This document shows positions 32,537 to 36,369 of a stretch of DNA of 36,369 bases, in pieces (within the stretch, counting starts at the first letter, position 1; every line of letters starts with the position of its first letter). The notes under the pieces were generated by a model. The model was not told the DNA's origin and did no database searches. It was given only the letters and a program-made list of their open reading frames with translations. The DNA comes from JAAKFL01 sp964629645 (GTDB lineage: Bacteria > Chlamydiota > Chlamydiia > Chlamydiales > SLFE01): positions 1 to 36,369 of the forward strand of contig CAZVSU010000014.1 in NCBI GenBank assembly GCA_964629645.1, read 5' to 3'. Made by a program: the position numbers and the translations under genes.

Positions 32537-33280
32537 TCAGGGGGTCAGTTTGATTGGGTTTGACGCTTGGACGCTTTGAAAGTAGTCATTCACCCCGGAG
32601 GCGATGCCAAAAGCGAGCTGTTCCATGTAAGAGTGGGTCAAAATCATAGAGCGCTCCCCTTCGTTGGTCAGAAACCCCCCTTCTACTAAGACAGCGGGCA
32701 TGTTCGTTTCCCGAACAACTGAAAGATTGCCATGTTTAACGCCGCGAGACTTGGCATTGGTTCTTCCGATCACCCGGTCAAGCACGCGGTCGGCAAGCTC
32801 TTTCGATTTCCGGGCGCGAGGGCGATTTTTCTCTGAGTTGTAGTAGAAGACTTCGATACCGTTCGCCTGTTTGCTTGGAGCGGAATTATAGTGGACGCTG
32901 ACAAAAATATCGGCATTGAGATCATTGGCGATAGACGAGCGTTTTTTGAGGGGAATAAAGACATCGTCGGTGCGCGTCAACACGGTGCGGTAGCCAAGTT
33001 TTTGTAAATAGTGCTCAACAATAAATGCCGTATCCAAGGCGAGGGCTTTTTCCTCGTAGTGAGGGAATTTTGAATTGGCGCCGAGATCTTTGCCGCCATG
33101 CCCCGCATCGATCACGACGACAGGCCCCCTTGCGACAGGGATGACCTCCATAGCAACGGGTTCTTCTTCACGAACATTTCTTGTCGGGGCGCATGATGTG
33201 ACAAGCCCGACAAGAATGCAGAGGAGACTAAATCTGAGAGAGGCTCTCTCGACACACTTCAGAGGCGACAAGCCGATCAT
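32537..33280 (-). CDS. amiA: N-acetylmuramoyl-L-alanine amidase, predicted lipoprotein
   Basis: AmiA cuts the peptide from peptidoglycan. The 247-residue protein has an N-terminal signal with a lipobox (LVTSC, Cys at about residue 30), a short linker, then an Amidase_3 domain: VVVIDAGHGGKD with the first zinc His, Glu in the HYEEKALAL region, SVHYNS with the second His, and the catalytic Glu in LVEGGFLTN. Chlamydial AmiA is known to have both amidase and carboxypeptidase activity and to act in the septal ring of this otherwise peptidoglycan-poor group. The ATG at 33280 follows GGAG by four bases; this start lies inside the murE coding end, an overlap of 53 bases. Confidence 0.95.
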   Translation of the reverse strand: MIGLSPLKCVERASLRFSLLCILVGLVTSCAPTRNVREEEPVAMEVIPVARGPVVVIDAGHGGKDLGANSKFPHYEEKALALDTAFIVEHYLQKLGYRTVLTRTDDVFIPLKKRSSIANDLNADIFVSVHYNSAPSKQANGIEVFYYNSEKNRPRARKSKELADRVLDRVIGRTNAKSRGVKHGNLSVVRETNMPAVLVEGGFLTNEGERSMILTHSYMEQLAFGIASGVNDYFQSVQASNPIKLTP

Positions 33281-34682
33281 CAAACTCCACCATTTGATTC
33301 ATTACGATTTGAAATTTCTCATGCCCTTTGCCGGCGATCAGAATAAGGTCATCACGAGTCGCCAGGTGAACCGCTCGCCTTATCGCTTCGCGCCGATCAC
33401 TTTCAACGATCACAGTGTCCAGGTTCGAAAACCCGCTCAAGATATCGTCGATGATTTTACTTGGATCTTCCGACCTCGGGTTGTCTGACGTGACAATCGA
33501 GATATCTGAATATTTTTCGGCTGCTTTTGCCATCGAAGGGCGCCTTGCCGGATCGCGGTCCCCGCCGGAGCCGAAAACAGTGATGATCCTTGCCGTTTTG
33601 AATTCATGAAGTCCTTTAAGGACAGCTTCGAGGGATTCTCCGGAGTGTGCGTAATCGACATAAATATTGCGGCCAAGGTCGTTTTCCACTCTTTGCAGGC
33701 GTCCCGGCACTTGCGGAAAACTCTCTAAACGACTCGCAATGGCTTCAATAGGGAAACCGAAGACGATGAGCGAGGCCACCGCTGCTAAAGCGTTACTGAC
33801 GTTGTAGAGGCCCGCAAGAGGCGAGCGGCAACGGACGGGGCTCCCTTCATAGACGAGGGTGAACTCGCTGCCAAGCGAAGACATTCGGATATCCTTTGCG
33901 ATAAGGTCTGCTTTTTGTTCGATGGCATAGGAAAACATGTCGGCCCGGCATCCATCCAGAACTTCCCTCCAGTGTTTAGAATCGCCGTTGTAGACGACTT
34001 TTTGACTCTTTTTGAACAGCTTTCTTTTGGCCGCAATGTAGTTTTCCATTGTGCCGTGGTAGTCGAGATGATCGGGAGACAAATTGGTGAAGACGCCCAG
34101 ATCAAAATCAATGGTTGTCAAGCGCTTTTGATCGAGCGCGTGGGAAGAGACTTCCATAACGGCATTTCGACACTGCTTTTGCACCATTTCTCTGAGCATT
34201 CTCTGATTGGTCAAATTATCGGGCGTCGTGTGAGATGCGGGATATTGATGGTCGCCGACAATATACTCGACTGTCCCGATCAATCCTGTGCTCTCGCCAA
34301 GCGACTCCAGCAAGTGGCGGATCAGGTAAGTTGTCGTCGTTTTTCCCTTTGTCCCTGTCACACCGATCATCCGGAGTTCTTTGCAGGGATCGCCGAAATA
34401 TCGGGCGGCGATCAAGGCCTCTATCTCTTTGACATGGGGAGACACAATTTGCGTGACGCCCTTTAAAGAAGGGTCGTAAAGGTCGGTCACAATGGCGACG
34501 GCTCCCGACGCCACAGCAGCCGGAGTGTAAAGGTTCCCGTCGGTGACCTGTCCCCGCTTTGCGATGAAGAGATTTCCGGGACTCACTCTTTGAGAATGGT
34601 TGGATAGGCCGGTGATCACGATCGATTTCGATCCGAAGATTTCAAGCCCTTCAATATTTTTAATTAACGACGATAATTTCAT
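33228..34682 (-). CDS. murE: UDP-N-acetylmuramoyl-tripeptide synthetase (meso-DAP adding)
   Basis: MurE adds the third residue of the peptidoglycan stem. The 484-residue protein has the ATP loop GTKGKTT (110-116), the substrate block TTPDNLT (152-158), the central Lys region, and DNPRSED at 400-406, the Asp-Asn-Pro-Arg motif that selects meso-diaminopimelate. VDYAHS and FGSGGDRD are further family blocks. The length is typical. It is 24 bases downstream of pbp3 and overlaps amiA, keeping the chlamydial order pbp3-murE-amiA. No strong ribosome binding site is seen, so it may depend on coupling to pbp3. Confidence 0.97.
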   Translation of the reverse strand: MKLSSLIKNIEGLEIFGSKSIVITGLSNHSQRVSPGNLFIAKRGQVTDGNLYTPAAVASGAVAIVTDLYDPSLKGVTQIVSPHVKEIEALIAARYFGDPCKELRMIGVTGTKGKTTTTYLIRHLLESLGESTGLIGTVEYIVGDHQYPASHTTPDNLTNQRMLREMVQKQCRNAVMEVSSHALDQKRLTTIDFDLGVFTNLSPDHLDYHGTMENYIAAKRKLFKKSQKVVYNGDSKHWREVLDGCRADMFSYAIEQKADLIAKDIRMSSLGSEFTLVYEGSPVRCRSPLAGLYNVSNALAAVASLIVFGFPIEAIASRLESFPQVPGRLQRVENDLGRNIYVDYAHSGESLEAVLKGLHEFKTARIITVFGSGGDRDPARRPSMAKAAEKYSDISIVTSDNPRSEDPSKIIDDILSGFSNLDTVIVESDRREAIRRAVHLATRDDLILIAGKGHEKFQIVMNQMVEFDDRLVASEVCRESLSQI

Positions 34683-34706
34683 TCTGCACAGCTGATTTTT
34701 TATCTT

Positions 34707-36369
34707 CTATTTATTCCACGAATCGTACTTTTCAATCAACAAACGAGTTTCTTTTTCAAAAACAGCCTTTTCGGGATCCCGCCTCGGATCCCCCTTGGGA
34801 TAGCCGAAAGGATCGTCGGGCGGCACTCCCAAATATTCGAGCGTTTTTCGGCCGATCTCGCGAAAAATGGGGGCCGCGGCAATCCCGCCGTGATTGTTGT
34901 GTCCCACGCCGGGGATGTAGAAAACGGCAGGCTCATCAATGGTCACAAGGCAAATGAAGGCAGGGTCTTCGGCGGGAGCAAAACCGATGAATCCCACAGT
35001 ATGTTTTTTTGTCGAATACTGGCCATTGATCAGCTTACGGGAGGTTCGGCTTTTTCCCACCTGCGTATAGCCCGGAATGTTGGCTCTCTTTCCGGTGCCG
35101 CCCGGCATGGTGTTGTAGCGCACTGCTTCTTTTACCTGCGCAATGATCTTGGGATCGACAACTTGCGGATAGGGACATGTTTGTCCTTTGCCGGTATGAT
35201 CGACCAGAATATGGTCCCCTTTGACTATTTTACGAATCAGCGTCGGACGCACTTTTTTTCCGCCGTTTGCAAGCAAAGACCAAGCTCTTAACATCTGAAT
35301 ATCATTCGCTTGAAAGTTGTAACCGATGGCAAGTGAATAAGGTGTCGGGACCGACCATTCCAATTTGCCATTGGGATGGAGGCGCCCCGGCGTTGGAATC
35401 ATACCGGGATTTTCCGCCGGAAATTCAAGCCCTGCCGGCTCTCCGAACCCGAAGACATCTGTCAACACCTTTCTGTACCACCGGCACCCCATTGCGTCGA
35501 TGACGTCATGAATGGTCAACGCCATATAAATATTCGACGATTTCTGCAGCGCCATCGCCATATTGAGATAACGATGCCGTCCAACGTCTGTCATGGGCTG
35601 TTTTCTACCGGGGAGCGAGCCGTCATCCGATCGCACCTTTTTTTCGGGATCGAAAACAGGGGGTTTCCCCTCCTTTTTCAGCTCCTCATTAGCCATCAGC
35701 GCAGCCACCATGGTGAGCGGTTTCATGATCGAACCCGGTTCACTCACGTCTGCAAGGGCTGAAAGGCGCGTATCGTCGGTCTTTTCGGGATCGTTGAAGT
35801 ACGATTGATAATCGGAAGGATGAAAGAAAGGGTATTGCGCAAGAGCCAAAATCTCGCCCGTATGGGGGTTCATCATCACCGCTGTCCCCTTTTTTGCTTT
35901 CGCTCTCCTCACTCCTTTGGCCAGCGCGTCTTCGGCTATTGCCTGAAGACAGTGGTTGATGGTCAAGTAAACATCGGCCCCATTCTCAGGCGCCTCTTCT
36001 ACTTCCCCAAGCTCCATTGAATGCCGCGGGGAGCGCATCAGCTTGCGGCGCCCCAGCTTCCCCTGCAAATAAGGACTCAGCGACAACTCAAGACCTCCGG
36101 TTGGTGTCGCCTGCTTTGTGGTTTCGTCGCGTCTGTTTTGAACCGTATGGAGCACTTGGCCGAGCATTTTGCCAAAAGGATAGGAGCGGCGGTAATCGCT
36201 TTCAAAAAAAAGGGCGTTATGCGGCAGTCCCTTCTCCTTCGCAAAGGGGCGCCACCACCCGGCGATTTCTTCTTTCATCTCGGGATCGATCCACATCGCG
36301 AGCAGCCTGTCGCGGCTTTTTTTTTCGAACTGCTCAGTAAATGAAATCAGCTCGTGAGGGGGAATATCA
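34707..36369 (-). CDS. Penicillin-binding protein 3/FtsI, 5' end outside the window
   Basis: The frame stays open past the first ATG (36296) to the right edge, so the true N-terminus with its membrane anchor is beyond the window. The visible 553 residues include the end of the dimerisation domain and the transpeptidase domain with the active-site SIMK (in EPGSIMKP) and SSN (in QKSSNIYMA). The third motif, normally KTG or KSG in the segment after PGY, reads VGKSRTSRK here: Lys-Ser-Arg. The neighbouring GFAPAEDPA block aligns cleanly, so the change is real in this sequence. The protein crosslinks septal peptidoglycan in a group that lacks FtsZ. It heads the murE-amiA cluster. Confidence 0.93.
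   Translation of the reverse strand, partial: DIPPHELISFTEQFEKKSRDRLLAMWIDPEMKEEIAGWWRPFAKEKGLPHNALFFESDYRRSYPFGKMLGQVLHTVQNRRDETTKQATPTGGLELSLSPYLQGKLGRRKLMRSPRHSMELGEVEEAPENGADVYLTINHCLQAIAEDALAKGVRRAKAKKGTAVMMNPHTGEILALAQYPFFHPSDYQSYFNDPEKTDDTRLSALADVSEPGSIMKPLTMVAALMANEELKKEGKPPVFDPEKKVRSDDGSLPGRKQPMTDVGRHRYLNMAMALQKSSNIYMALTIHDVIDAMGCRWYRKVLTDVFGFGEPAGLEFPAENPGMIPTPGRLHPNGKLEWSVPTPYSLAIGYNFQANDIQMLRAWSLLANGGKKVRPTLIRKIVKGDHILVDHTGKGQTCPYPQVVDPKIIAQVKEAVRYNTMPGGTGKRANIPGYTQVGKSRTSRKLINGQYSTKKHTVGFIGFAPAEDPAFICLVTIDEPAVFYIPGVGHNNHGGIAAAPIFREIGRKTLEYLGVPPDDPFGYPKGDPRRDPEKAVFEKETRLLIEKYDSWNK

Overview
The window is a chromosomal segment of a Chlamydiae bacterium outside the classical Chlamydia genus, most likely an environmental (Parachlamydia/Waddlia/Criblamydia-like) lineage. 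The placement is an inference from gene content and order; no database was searched. Supporting signs are the chlamydial-type neighbourhoods pbp3-murE-amiA, uppS-cdsA-cmk and rpsU-dnaJ, a YycJ-type hydrolase beside ftsK, a chlamydial-type rS21, an F-box protein, and Ser/Thr kinases that look like candidate effectors. No transposase, integrase, prophage or CRISPR array is visible.

Left part (1-8846): a truncated hypothetical gene, an F-box protein, a tiny YtjA-like membrane protein, a photolyase-SDR operon, a multi-pass membrane protein whose 3' end runs antisense into a YvlD-type membrane protein, a membrane-anchored MsrB, a membrane-tethered methyltransferase coupled to an SMI1/KNR4-like protein, an unknown gene, and a ComEC-type channel. 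Middle part (8855-18717): tRNA-His, ftsK overlapping a YycJ-type hydrolase, a 488-residue gene of unknown function, dnaJ behind rpsU with a probable attenuator between them, and two neighbouring unusual protein kinases. Next (18932-25371): an SNF-type sodium symporter, a short operon (41-residue membrane peptide, YkgJ-like protein, Mrp-type ATPase, phosphoglucomutase), tRNA-Leu(CAA), and two tandem paralogous secreted proteins with barrel-like C-termini. Last part (25467-36369): a tight lepA-purA-uppS-cdsA-cmk operon ended by a two-way terminator facing gnd, then tRNA-Arg(CCT) and a minus-strand cell wall cluster (pbp3, cut by the right edge, then murE, then amiA).

Together the core genes serve division and envelope growth (FtsK, PBP3, MurE, AmiA, UppS, CdsA), translation (LepA, rS21, three tRNAs), folding, and sugar/nucleotide metabolism (Gnd, phosphoglucomutase, Cmk, PurA). 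The accessory genes (F-box, kinases, the 488-residue protein, the paralogous exported pair) are the likely host-interaction layer. Several recognisable enzymes lack a signature residue: the photolyase lacks its Cys-x-x-Cys iron-sulfur ligands, the Mrp ATPase lacks its Cys-x-x-Cys, PBP3 has Lys-Ser-Arg for the KTG box, and one kinase has Arg in place of the ATP-binding Lys. These are the most testable oddities.
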